A stretch of 64,000 nucleotides of DNA from Setomelanomma holmii (lineage: Eukaryota; Ascomycota; Dothideomycetes; Pleosporales; Phaeosphaeriaceae). The translations under genes were made by a program, and so were the position numbers. Positions 21,270-32,174 of the stretch are shown here, piece after piece. Numbering within the stretch: the stretch's first letter is position 1; each line of letters starts with the position of its first letter. The DNA is taken from assembly GCA_010015745.1 (NCBI GenBank), contig ML978198.1:1-64000 (forward strand), given 5' to 3'. The notes beneath the pieces were generated by a model. It was not told the DNA's origin. It saw nothing but the letters and a program-made list of their open reading frames with translations, and ran no database searches.

Positions 21270-24200
21270 CTAGGTATGTCATATGCATGCTGAGATTCTA
21301 TTGATAGAATTAGGCGTGGTAGAACCACTGTTGTTGAATTGTTTAGTAATAGTGAGCGATCCTCTAGTGATAGAGATAGTGGAGCTGGCAAGCGTAGACT
21401 TATGGTGCCTCTAGTTAAGTCTATTAGGCTTTAATCCTTCTCTGTGTTAGGCTGATTAGCATGTGCATTTGAGATCTCTATTCCTTCAAGGTGTCGATCT
21501 AGTTGCTTAGTAGTGTAGAGGTCGTTAGCAGTAGCAGTAAAGTAAGGTTGTGCAAGATCTAGTGTGTCTACCTCTTGCTTAGTGATTTGTCCTGCAGTGA
21601 TCTTGTTAAGCATGTCCTCCTTGTAGGAGAATTTCCGCTTGAAGATGACGTCTCTAGTCCTGATGACGCAGTTGATTATTAGTATCTAGACTCTGTAGAT
21701 GTTTGATAAGTCATATCCAATAAGGTATCTAATGTGAGCTTTTAGCTCAGTCTTGTCAGCAGCCTTGATATCTCTGCGATAGACGTAGGCTCAGCATCTA
21801 ATTAGTAAATAGTAAGCTACAGAGGGCTTTGTATCAAAGACAACTTCATAAGGTGTCTTCTATCTAAGTGATTGCACTAGTGTAGTGTTGAGCAGTTAGA
21901 CTGCTGCTACAGCAAGCTCATTTGTGAGTGCTTTTAGGAGACCTGATAAGATGCGCAAGACTCGTGTGCGTTGCATGATTACCTTACCTGTTGCTTCTTG
22001 AAGGCCTTTCTGCTTATTAGTGTTCTCAGCTGTTATCTCAATCTTGATACTAACACTCTTGCTGGCTTCAGCAAAGTCGCGGCTAAGTCCCTTCTTATTG
22101 TCAGATCTGATGATGATATCAAAGTACTTGTAGCCAAGTTATCGCTGGATCTTCTTAATAAGGTTAAAGACAGCAGAGATAAGTGTTATTTTAAGGCGAT
22201 TTAGCAGACATAAGATCTCATGCTATTTTGAAAATTAGCAGACAGCGTGAAGAGCATATTTGTCACTATTGTAGCACTCTTCTCCTTGTAGTGTAAGATA
22301 GATAAGGTTAATAGCAATGCACTCAAATAGTTAAGTAGCGACTGTATCTAGTGTACGCCGTGACATCTGCTGGTTCATCTTTGTGAGTACGCAATCCTCA
22401 CACTCCTTCTCAGATAGTAGAGGATTACTACCTTGAAGTTTAAAGCCTTGTACAGCTACTTCTAGGTGGCGGATAGTATCTAGCCCTAGGTGAGCCTAGA
22501 TGTGATGTGCTTCAGTTGCAGTAACCTTGAGATAAGGCTTTAGATCATGTGATAGCTTAAATGCAGCTATAGATTAGTGTGAAGTGGCATTTAGACGCTT
22601 CCTATCATTAGCGTCAATAACCCAGTGACCTGTTTAGTAGTCTAGGAGAGTAACAACCTTGTTTAGAGTTGCTTAGTACAGGTAATTCTTTCTAGAGTTA
22701 AAGTGAATCTGCATGTCTATACAGCGCGAGAGACTGAGGATGTTAGCAAAGAAACCTTCTACTAGAGCAACGCTAGTAAGCTGGATGTCCTGTATGCTGC
22801 TCAGCGTTCTAACTAGAATGATGACAGCACCCTATTTGCTAATTAGAAGTGACTGTGCGCCAGCATATAGCATTTCATTAGCTGTGCTATATTGTGTGTA
22901 GGTCTATCTCTACAATTTGGAGTTATTAATGATGTGGATATTTGATCCAGGATCCATAATCCACCAGTTGATGTAAGGTGGTATTGACACATGATTAGGT
23001 AAGAAGGCTTGATAGGAGCAGGCCATGCTGTAGGGTTGCTGATCGCTATAAGGTTAGGTATCAAATACAATTAGCTTTATACTTAACTTAAGTGTAGCCT
23101 TTGCGCTTTGCCTGTCTACAGCTCTCTAAAGCTGCTTAGCAATCTTAGGATTCCTCTTAGCCTTTTCAAACTTGGCTTCAATCTCTAGGTCTGATGTCCA
23201 TCCTGCTAGGCAAGCTGCAGGGTTGAGATATGGACAGTTGCTGTTGTGTTCCTTCAGACAGATGCATTTGCCTGGTGGTTGATTCTGGTTTGCTTGAGGC
23301 TTCTGGCTAGGTCCTTCCTTGGTGGTATTGGCCTTGTTATTTGACCCGATGCCGTCAGCAATGCCTAGAGAGGCGCCGAAGGAGCTAAGTGTAGGTCCTT
23401 GCGGCTTGATGATGTAGAGAAACTGCCTAAAGCTGGTAACTAGCGTGGTGATTGTCAGTAGATCTAAATCTTTCTCTTGCAGATCTAAGAGCTTGCAGAG
23501 CTCAGCTGTAGCCCAGGTTTCATGTACCTTGTTGGCAGTAACGAGAAGTTCTTCTTAGACCTGTCCTCCTTTCATCTTAGGCATATCAAGTGTAGCTATG
23601 AGATTAGTGACGCGTATCTATTTGTCCAGCTATTTGTTGATGCTGGTATTGCGTGGTTTAGGCGATCATAGAGCGTCGTATTTTGCCCTAAGCTCTCTTC
23701 TCTAGGTAGGGTTAGATAAAGCTATATAGGCTTTAAGTTTGACAAGTTGTACATGTGCAGTTATGTTATTCTAGATGAGCGGAACTAAGAAAGTAGAGAT
23801 TATTAATGCAACGTCAGTGCAGATCTCCTTAAGAGCTTTGTCCTTCTAGTACTAATCCTTGTACTTCTATTCCCACTCACTAAGCTTCATGCGCTGTACT
23901 TAGAGAATCTCTAATGTGAGATCTCCTTCAGGAAGCATAGGGCGCTTAGGTTCTAGATGAAGAGCAGGCGGCGTAGAGACTGATAGATCATAGTATTCCT
24001 ATATTCCATGTAAAACTGCTTTATTCTTGTGATAAAATAACTAAAGAGACTACTCCTTAAGCCTTGTAAGGATAACAAGGGTCTTGTTAGACCTCTAGGT
24101 TTCAAATAATGCCATGATAGATGGCAGGATAGTGATAACTGCTAGGTGCGGATGTGCTAGTATGCCTAGTGTGTCCAGTATATCCGGTGTGTGCAGTGCA

Positions 24201-24358
24201 TCTGCAGTGTGTCCACAGTGTCTAGTGTGTCCGCGGTATCCTTAAGAGACGTGAAGTGTTCAGTGTTAATTAAGAGATAAAGAGATGCTAAGGAAATAGC
24301 AGTTGTAGGTGAACTTCAGTAGTTGAAAGATTGCAGTATGCAAATCCGGGCTCATAAC

Positions 24359-24481
24359 TCTTAGATGTGTGATGTGGAAGAAGGAATGAATGACTGAGTT
24401 AATTGTGTAGCTATGAACGAGAGAAGCTATATATACGTGTACAACAAGAGAGTGTAGGGATAGCCCTGCTAGCGTGCAACA
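24359..24481 (-). repeat. 5' LTR of Copia copy B
   Basis: Inverted copy of the 123-bp LTR, followed on the minus strand by the tRNA-iMet primer-binding site (24348-24358). Its outer end at 24481 abuts the truncated 5' side of hAT copy 3, so this Copia insertion or a later rearrangement removed the transposon's 5' end. Confidence 0.87.
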
Positions 24482-26956
24482 GATGCGCACCCTTTTGAGT
24501 CGCAGTTAGTTAGCTTGATACCAGAAGACACGATCACAGCGCCTGGGTAAGGCTCAGGGGCAGCTACTAAGGCAGAACTGTAGCTATCGAAGGCTCTGAC
24601 AGCGGAGAAACATGGTCAGCTTTAGACGCTTGTATGGCGGATAACTTCATTGACATTAATTGGAGCTGCCTATAGAGTTATAGGAAGCCTCTACAGACAC
24701 TTAAGAATAAGAAGAGTTAGATATACGATTACAGCTACTATGTTGCGCTGCTTCTAGACCCTAAGAGAATCTTCTCTGTGTGCAAGCTCTGCTATAGCTA
24801 CAAGGACACCTGCGATAAATTTACACACAAAATAACAAACTTAACCTCAGCTATAATAAAGCATATATAAATCAATAAGCTAGGCTACTAACGTAACAAT
24901 ACAGGTGACCTCGCAGTATCTAAGCGTGCTTAAGGGCAGTTTTCAATTAATTTTGCAGTTGAAGGAGGCCTTGCGTTAAGGCATAATATTACTAACAGCA
25001 TAGGCAACTTTAACATCTAAGGCTTCTATTATGCAGCAGTCTCCTAGCTTGTTGACAATAACCACCCCCTGCGCGAGGTTGAAACGCTTGCCTTCAAGGA
25101 GATGATTGCGTACGCAAACCTAGAGGCAGCAGAGGCATTGTAGGTAAGTTATAACAGTGTTTCTAGCTACCTTATGCGACTCTATCCTTTTATAGAGCCG
25201 CAGGTCGTTCATGTCTTGTCACAAGCTATCAGCAAAGCCTATATAAACTTTGATAGATAGACAACAAAGGGCGGCAAGCGTGGCTTCTTTAGAGTAGTAG
25301 CTTATTTGGCTGACGCTAACAGTATCCTTAGGGATCTTCCTATCGCCCTGCCACAGCTTACAGGCGCTCACACGGGCAAGAGGATAGCTGAGGTTGTTAG
25401 TTAAACACTGCAGAGCTTTGTTATAAGCTATCAGACTGTTGGTTGCTTTGTCCTCAATAACGCCTCTGCCAACGATCCTGCAGTTAACTACCTTGCAATT
25501 GAGTATAATTTCAACGTGTCTTATTATTGCCTCTGCTGCGCACCTTACACACTTAACCTTGTTAGCTAGATGATTATCTTTAGGCTTAATAATAATGCCT
25601 ACAATAACAGCAAGGAGGAGTTTAAGATAGAGGCGCAGTTTCTTAAGAAGTAGCGCAGAGAAAGGCCTTTAGAGGTACTGATAGACATTATTAACTAAAT
25701 TTAATCGCTATGCAGCATAGTCTATTCGCTGATGCGCAAGGCCTCATAAACGCACTCCTACACGCCCTATTAGATAGCTACCTAGAGCCTGTAAAGCCTG
25801 TTGTTACCCGCTAGAATAGTTATTATAACGCATTTGAGCGCGCTATTACGCTTAAAGATGCTATTGATAAGTACGCAAATAACTACATAGAACAACAAGA
25901 TTGCCAGGACACATACGCTAATAGCAAGAGGAACATGTTGCTAGAGGTGCCTCGTTAGATAAGGTCTAGTAGGCTGTCAGCTAGTAACTGGGCAGTAATA
26001 ACCAAGTATATTGCGGTGCTGCAGCCGCTGAAGGAGGCTTACAACAGCCATGAAGCTCAAGGCAAATCAGGCAAGTTTGGGGCAATACATGAGATCATCC
26101 CGCAGTTTAAGGCTATACTTAAGGCCTACGAATCTACTAGTAAGTTATACGGGAGCGTCAACTTCAGCGCTAACAGCGCGCCTGAGGACCATCTATCAAT
26201 CGATTTGCGCGCAGCTTAGGCAAAGCTTAATAAGTACTATAGCATGCTCAACGACTCGCCCATGTACTACGCGTCCTGCTGTCTCCACTAATACTACAAG
26301 AACTACTGCAAGAACAACTGGCACGGTAAACCTGACTGGGTAATCAAGAACGAGGCTGCGTTAAAGCAGCTCTGGACACAGTACAAGCCGCCATCAAATC
26401 CAGTAAAGCGTCTAGTACCGCAGACAAGCAGTTTACGCGACTCTATTGCTGCACTTGTAAACGCAGAGCCTAGCTACAACAGCAGCGACGATATCGCTTT
26501 AATAAATTAATTAGAGCGCTGGCGACGCTTTAAAACTAGCCTAGACAAGCACACAGTTTGAGGACAGCAGCAATCTAATTAGTTATTAGGTTGCGTTGCG
26601 CCTAAAGTACCTGCAGTTAGCACAACTTGCACTTGACGTGTTGTCTATCCTAGCTAGTAGCTGCGAATGCGAGCAGTTATTTAGCCAGCTTGGCGACTTA
26701 CTCAAGCCACGACGTCGTAGTATTAGGTCACAGTTACTTGCTGCTCTCTAGTGTATCAAGAGTTGGCGAGCAGATGGCTTTTAACCGCCAAGCAGGGCAG
26801 CGATCAAGGAGTTAGTTAAGGCCCTTAGTGATGACGATGTAGCTGCGATATATAAGATATGCAATTAGGATTAGGAAGAGTAACGTACTCCACGGGCGAG
26901 TGGGCCACCTTGCCAAGCCCCTACCAAAATCTATTGTCACCTACAGTAGAAACGTG

Positions 26957-28966
26957 ATGGCTCAACAGCCCAACGAATTACCAGCTTCAAAGGAGGCTCA
27001 AATACAACTTGCGCTTCCAGCTATCTAACAAGACGCGAATCTCTCAGTACAACGCGCTGCTAAGATCTACGGAGTCTCTCAAGTGACGCTTGGCTGACGA
27101 CGCGCTGGAACTCCCTTTCGACGCGATTGCGCACCCAACTCAGCCAACCTTTGTCTGACTGAGGCAGAGGTGATTGTTCAGTATATCCTTGAGCTTGATA
27201 TACGAGGATTTTCACCCCGGCTTGCTGCTGCTGCACACATGGCCAACTCACTGCGCAAGGAGCGTGGCCAACGGCCAGTAGGCATTAACTGGGCTGGGAC
27301 CTTTGTTAAGCATTGCCCTGAGCTCAAAGTCAAGTTCAATCGCAAGTACGACCACAAGAGAGCTCTCTGCGAAGATCCTGAGGCTGTACAAGGCTGGTTC
27401 CGACTTGTGGAGAATACGAAAGCTAAGTACGGCATCCTTGATGAAGACTCCTACAACTTCGACAAGTCTGGCTTCATGATAGGCGTAATATCGACTAGAG
27501 CAGTAGTCACAGGCTCTGAGCGTCGATGACGGCTGAAGATGGTACAGCAGGGTGATCGAGAGTGGACTACGGTGATCATAGGTGTCAACGCAACTGGGTG
27601 GGCGATCCCACCCTTTGTCATCTTCCAGGGCAAGAACCACCTCTCTGTCTAGTACAAGGAGGAGAACCTACCTCCTGATTAGGTTATTAGGGTCTCTGAG
27701 AACGGCTGGACAAATAATGAGCTTGGCCTGGCGTGGTTGAAGCACTTTGATGCTCATACAAAAAAAACGTACTGTTAGCACAGTACGATTGCTTATTATT
27801 GACGGCCACGAGAGCCACAACTCGCTCAATTTCCAGAATTACTGCAAGGAGAACAAGATCATCACTCTCTGCATGCCTTCTTACTTATCGCACCTCCTGC
27901 AGCCTCTTGATGTAGGTTGTTTCTTGCCAATGAAGAGGGCATATAGGCACCAAGTCGAGAACTTGATACGCAACAGGATTACTTACGTCTCTAAACCTGA
28001 GTTCTTGCCCTACTTTATTGCTACTTTTAAGGAGTCTATTACTAAAAGCAATATCTAAGGAAGCTTTCAAGGCGCTAGCTTAGTTCTATTTAACCTAGAG
28101 GCGGTGATATTGAAGATGGACGTCCGCCTTTGTACACCTACACCAACCTCTGTTAGAGACCTCCCCTAGGTGTCTAAAACCCTAAGCAATACCCTAGAAT
28201 TTAGGTCACAATCAACGCTGCTTCAAGAGAGGATTCGAAGGCATGTAGATAGCTCGCCTTCATCAATGGTTGTTGCCCTTGAAAAACTCTCAAAAGGCGC
28301 AGCAATAATCTCAAGTTCCTTAGTGTTAGTGCGCAATCTGTAACGACGCAGGTAAGACAAGAGATCTGTATGTGGGCCGAACTCACTCAGAGGCATGTGG
28401 GAGTGCGTGGGAGCAGGAGCCAGGATACAATTGCCACCTATAGGTCTTGTACAAAAGGATACAGAAAAGCTACTGAATGATGATCGCAGGCAAACAGTCT
28501 CTATATACCTAAGTGGCCGGAACCTCGCGGTAGCACAAGGAGTCCAATAGTCATCTGATGTAGCACACAGAGTCCAACCTTGTTTTGCATGGTAGCACAA
28601 ACCCACCTGAGCCTCCGATACTGATCTGATACTCTCCTGTTGTACCTAGAAGCTGCAATGGAACGAGGTGCCGATGTGACTTCGTTACACAACCAAGTTA
28701 AGGAGCTTCAAGCAGCTAATGAGGCCGCCTCACGCCGTAAAACATGTAAGAGAAAGCGTATACAGGTAGAGGGAACCCTTATAGTTGAAGAGGGCGTGCG
28801 CTTAACTACATTGAAAGAGTTTGCAGCGCGTAGTGATAGAAAGAAGGCAAAGAAAAGCGCGTGCGCTGAGGGCAGTGAGCCAACTCAAAGGCGCTGTGGG
28901 CGCTGCGGTAAGGCTGGGCATAACTCGTGCACATGTGGAAAAGTAGTAGAAATAGTCTCTGATTAA
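26957..28966 (+). pseudogene. Fot1-type transposase, decayed and split by a solo LTR
   Basis: Starts MAQQPNELPASKEAQIQLAL and shows, in order, the psq-type helix-turn-helix region, the CENP-B-like segment INWAGTFVKHCPELKVKFNR, the catalytic region with YNFDKSGFMIGV, then ENGWTNNELGLAWLKHF, LLIIDGHESHNS and LSHLLQPLDVGCF, and a C-terminal zinc knuckle RCGRCGKAGHNSCTC. Stops and a frameshift near 27770 break the frame. The solo LTR at 28339-28689 splits it; the flanking codons read LVRN and QVKELQAANEA, so the insertion fell in an otherwise continuous reading frame. It is colinear with the fragment at 192-644. Confidence 0.9.
28339..28689 (-). repeat. Solo LTR (TGTAACGA family) inside the Fot1 transposase
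   Basis: A 351-bp insertion with termini TGTAACGA and TCGTTACA, in reverse orientation to its relative at 20724-21013. Flanks CAATC (28334-28338) and CAACC (28690-28694) form a 5-bp target duplication with one C-to-T difference. It is the third layer of a nest: LTR within Fot1 within hAT. Confidence 0.9.
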
Positions 28967-29345
28967 TGTAGAGTACTGTACAGTACTGTACAGGACCATT
29001 TTCTGCTGTTGTAGACAGTTTTCTACTGTGGGTGACGATAGATTTTGGTGGGGGCTTGGCAAGGTGGCCGACTCGCTTGTCTGGCCGACTCGCTTATCAA
29101 GTACGTTAGTTGTCAAATTTTAGCTATATAATTTCCTCCACACTAAGCCTCACACAGGCTACTATCACTAGTTTTAAGAAGCGACTCTAAAGTCTATCTA
29201 AAAGGGATTAATTCTAACAATCTCTAAATTAAATCAATCCTTAAAAGTAGATCAAATCAATCAACTCTCGTTCTGACACCATGCTAATCAAATCAATCCC
29301 AATTCTAAGCTTCAGAGTTGATTGAATTGATTGGATTGATTGTTG

Positions 29346-30589
29346 ACAAGTCTGACGCCACCGCCGACACCAGTCTTAGCACCAAGACAACTTCATCCTA
29401 AACCCGCTCGTTCCACGGACGAGCATCCATCGAATTATGACCAAGAATCTAGACCAGGTCAACCTGAGCCAAATGTAGATTCGTTCCACGCCATTAAAGC
29501 AAATGAGCCGTTCTGCGCGATCTGTCTTTCCGACATCTCGAGCTAGTCCAAATTGGACTGTATCGAGCACGTAAACAAATGTTGGTCCAGTCTGAAGCCC
29601 AACATACATGTCAACCGGTCGCTGAAGCGCCTTCAACCGAGTGTGCGTGAAGAGTCAAAATACCTCCAAAAGAGAGCGCCCATATCTTCAGCAACCTCAG
29701 AAGCGACTGGGCCAGATCCCCATCAAGCAGACCCACGTCAAGTTGTGCTACTTGCTCGCGATCACTAGACGCTTCAGATGTCGTGTCCGCCTTCCTGCAT
29801 CAACAGACCTGCGTCCGCCAGCAGAATCTCTTAGTTTGTCCGATATGTTCACAACTATTCTTGTCAAACGGAGAGCGCTGGGAACTTAAGGATGTTCTCT
29901 GGAACATTCACAGCTGCCAACATGGAGGCTCGTTATCGGTCATCGATCAGGAGGATTATGTGGCAATCTGGACGCTTGCCATAGCACGCGAAGAGAACGC
30001 GCGGCGGAGGCTATTTGGCAGGATTGGTCCGCGAAAGACCTGGGCTCCTCATGACCACAAGAAAGCGTACAAGAAGAAGCGAAAGATTGGCCATCTTCTT
30101 GGCGAGCAGCGAGAGTTCGTCGTGGCAAAGCACATTATCAATCTAACACCGTTGCGTAAGATGAGCCAGGTCAACGAGGATGGGACGATTGGAGTGTGGC
30201 TCATACAGAGAACGTTCGCGAGTCGTTGGGGAATGTTCGATGAAGAGGTCTTGAAGACGGTGGACGCGGGAAACTGGCTGCCCTCGCTATCTGGCACGGA
30301 AGACAACGGAAGCGCCGAGAAGCAGACTCGCTCGAATGCTTCCGTATCCGCCATATTTCTACGAATCATAAAGCCACTGCCAAATGTTCGATTCGAATGT
30401 GCCTACCAAGGAGATGCGGAAGATGAGCCACGATGCATACGACAACTAGCGAATGGATCTCCGCGAATCCATCAGAAGTTCCACGCGAAATCGGATCGCG
30501 GCTATGATGAGTATCTAGGTCACGTCGTGCGATTTGAGGATGGGTCGTGTATCATCTTCGGGAAGGTGGAGAAATCAAAGCGTTGTTGA
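29346..30589 (+). pseudogene. 5'-truncated gene with two C2HC zinc-finger-like segments
   Basis: The frame opens directly at the hAT terminus with no ATG, so the 5' end was lost. The first segment FCAICLSDISS-stop-SKLDCIEHVNKCW has CxxC...HxxxC spacing like UBZ/Rad18-type fingers, but a TAG at 29544-29546 interrupts it. The frame then shifts twice and ends in a 30589-terminating frame with a second segment LVCPICSQLF...LWNIHSC, again CxxC then HxxC, followed by about 220 residues with a basic stretch KKAYKKKRK. Introns cannot explain the stop within the first finger. The family was not identified; a nucleic-acid or ubiquitin-binding protein is a guess from the fingers. Confidence 0.55.
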
Positions 30590-31244
30590 TACCATATTGT
30601 GTTCCTTCAGGTCGCAACAGCGGCTGGCCGAAGGACGATATTGAAACCACAATATAAACATGAATAGACTTGTCCAAGAACATGAGATCAAGACGTGCCA
30701 AGGTAGACATTGTTGCGACGCGGTGGCAGCACTCTCCGCAGGAGAGGATACGGCTGTGGCACTCTGCGCAGAGGAGGCAGCAATTCGACTCATACTTGCA
30801 GCTACAGAAATCGAAGTAGCAATTCGACTGGTACTTGCGGCTCCAGCGACTGGCGTGGCTTTCGGTTTCTCCGTTGGTTTGCCTGAAGGCGCGTCGTTAT
30901 TGTTCGGCGGGTCAGGCACATCAACATCTGGACGATCCTCAGGCTTTGGATTCGGCATCGAATCGGGATTCAGTGGAGGTCCAGGTACCACAGGTCTCGG
31001 CTCGAGAGATTTCGGGATATTTGGTATGATTGGAGGCGGTGGCGGTGCTGGAGGCTTTGGGAATATGGGAAATCCTGGTGTACGCCGCTACGGTGCAAAA
31101 GTCCCTGCACCATCGAAATCTGCGCATCTATAAGCTCTGGCAAAGACTCGCTACACTGCTTTGCTCACATGGTTGCCATGCATCTACCAAAAGCAGCACG
31201 AAAGCGATAGCCATTAGTACCACGTTCGGGCCAGTGAGTCGCAT
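30575..31244 (-). CDS. Possible proline-rich secreted protein
   Basis: Exon 1 (31244-31188) would encode a signal-like MRLTGPNVVLMAIAFVLLL; a 100-nt intron (31088-31187, GT-AG) leads into 31087-30575, giving 189 residues in frame. The second exon is proline-rich (GFPIFPKPPAPPPPPIIPNI), then has acidic/proline spacers and a Ser/Ala-rich stretch containing imperfect short repeats. A plus-strand frame at 30660-31133 overlaps it fully and is glycine-rich, so composition alone cannot choose the strand. The signal peptide and splice fit favour the minus strand. Low confidence. Confidence 0.3.
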
Positions 31245-32174
31245 GGAGACGCAGTCCGAACTTGAGAAGTCGAGAAGAGGACCGAGTGGATTGTGTTGCC
31301 GAACTCGAATGGAAAACTTCAGCGGATGTCTCGTAGACATCATTTTGCTGTGCCACTTAGGCGGCAGTGTTGGTATTTCAAATCATGGACAGCCAGCCTC
31401 GTCGTGTCATTTGGCGCCAACCCCAGCGTGCGGCGCAGCGCGCAGCGTAGCCCGCAGTTTGTGCACTTCAAGCACATCAGGCACGTCGAAAAGGGACAAA
31501 TCGTCACTCACGACGTGTGCGCTGGCAACAAAATTTGTCGCGACGCGTGAAGTCCTCCAAGAGTGCGGAAGAAAAGGATACTGTTGTGGCTGACGAGGAT
31601 CGGAACGATTTTCGGATTTGCACTCAAAGACCTGATGTCGGCCCGACATAACTCAAGACCTGAAAGGCCAATGGGTACTTCAAGACGCTGATATGCCATA
31701 TCGTGGGACAATCCATGGTTCGACATGGACCTCCATCATATTAGAGCGGCGGAACTTTGCAAAAGATGGAACCTGCATAGAACGCTTTTTGAGGAAGTAC
31801 ACATGACGTCACTGCTCGAGAGGTCCACGAATCACGGCAAATGCGAAGGCACTTTCGGTGTCTAACGCCAATGGAGGCTCTGAGTACAACGAGAACTGCA
31901 AAAGATTGTAGTTGGATAGAGCTTCAGAAGGGCTAATTCGCACATTCGGAGAGGGATGTCGTTGACGACAAAGATAGGAGCTCGGGACAAGTCGGATGGA
32001 GTACCCCACCATACCCACGCCTGCGCCGAGATGCACCACAACTACGTTTCTGTGGAGCCAATGGACACGTCCAAGATGGGCAATGACGTGCTGTACATAA
32101 GTGAACGTCTTGCACCAGAATCACTCTACAATTACACCCAGCTATCCGGACTTGCGGAGATTTAATTCATCGAA
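31245..32174. other. Spacer upstream of the maltase gene
   Basis: About 930 bp. Frames on both strands (for example 31407-31649) show no domain. The right part must contain the maltase promoter. Confidence 0.45.

Larger units (their letters stand above)
20585..24481 (-). mobile_element. Copia retrotransposon copy B, LTR to integrase, truncated
   Basis: Reads leftwards from its 5' LTR (24359-24481) through gag, a protease-like segment near 22990-22910, and the integrase C-terminal region around 21850-21430 (segments such as VIRTRDVIFK and KITAGQITKQEVDTLDLAQPYF). It continues through two solo LTR insertions to a segment resembling NLDIGEQNIIAESK just before where reverse transcriptase should begin, and stops near 20585. 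No reverse transcriptase, RNase H or 3' LTR remains. Frames are broken by many stops, mostly TAG, consistent with RIP-type decay. Confidence 0.85.
26883..29106 (+). mobile_element. Fot1/pogo-type DNA transposon inserted at TA in hAT copy 3
   Basis: Terminal inverted repeats of roughly 60 bp: the left end begins ACGTACT and both ends share GGCCACCTTGCCAAGCCCC, ACCAAAATCTAT and ACAGTAGAAA. TA dinucleotides flank it at 26881-26882 and 29107-29108, the target duplication expected for this superfamily. It is 2,224 bp including a 351-bp solo LTR; without the LTR and one target repeat it is about 1.87 kb, normal for Fot1. The host is the 3' end of the hAT transposase gene. Confidence 0.92.
24482..29345 (+). 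mobile_element. hAT transposon copy 3, decayed, interrupted by Fot1
   Basis: Transposase remnants run from 24482 to 26880 and the 3' flank continues at 29109-29345 after a Fot1 insertion. Segments colinear with copies 1 and 2 include a BED-finger remnant SVCKLCYSYKDTCDKF near 24780, TR-stop-NSYYNAFERAI near 25810, APEDHLSIDLRAA near 26180 and LALDVLSILASSCECEQLFS near 26640. Internal stops are mainly TAG at positions where copy 1 has Trp. The right end has GATTGATT subterminal repeats and probably terminates at 29345 (TTGTTG, the reverse of CAACAA). The 5' terminus is lost at the Copia LTR. Non-functional. Confidence 0.83.

Noticed and set aside
20926..21288. 120-codon minus-strand frame
   Set aside because: It spans the solo LTR at 21067-21269 and fragments of Copia pol and so is a chance fusion.
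25261..26880. Idea that TAG is read as Trp (altered code) in the hAT elements
   Set aside because: Host genes end normally at TAG (for example 34093 and 40704) and use TGG for Trp; the mutated copies also have other stops, so RIP explains the pattern.
28223..28606. 127-codon minus-strand frame around 28.4 kb
   Set aside because: It translates the solo LTR at 28339-28689 and adjacent transposase DNA; it is not a gene.
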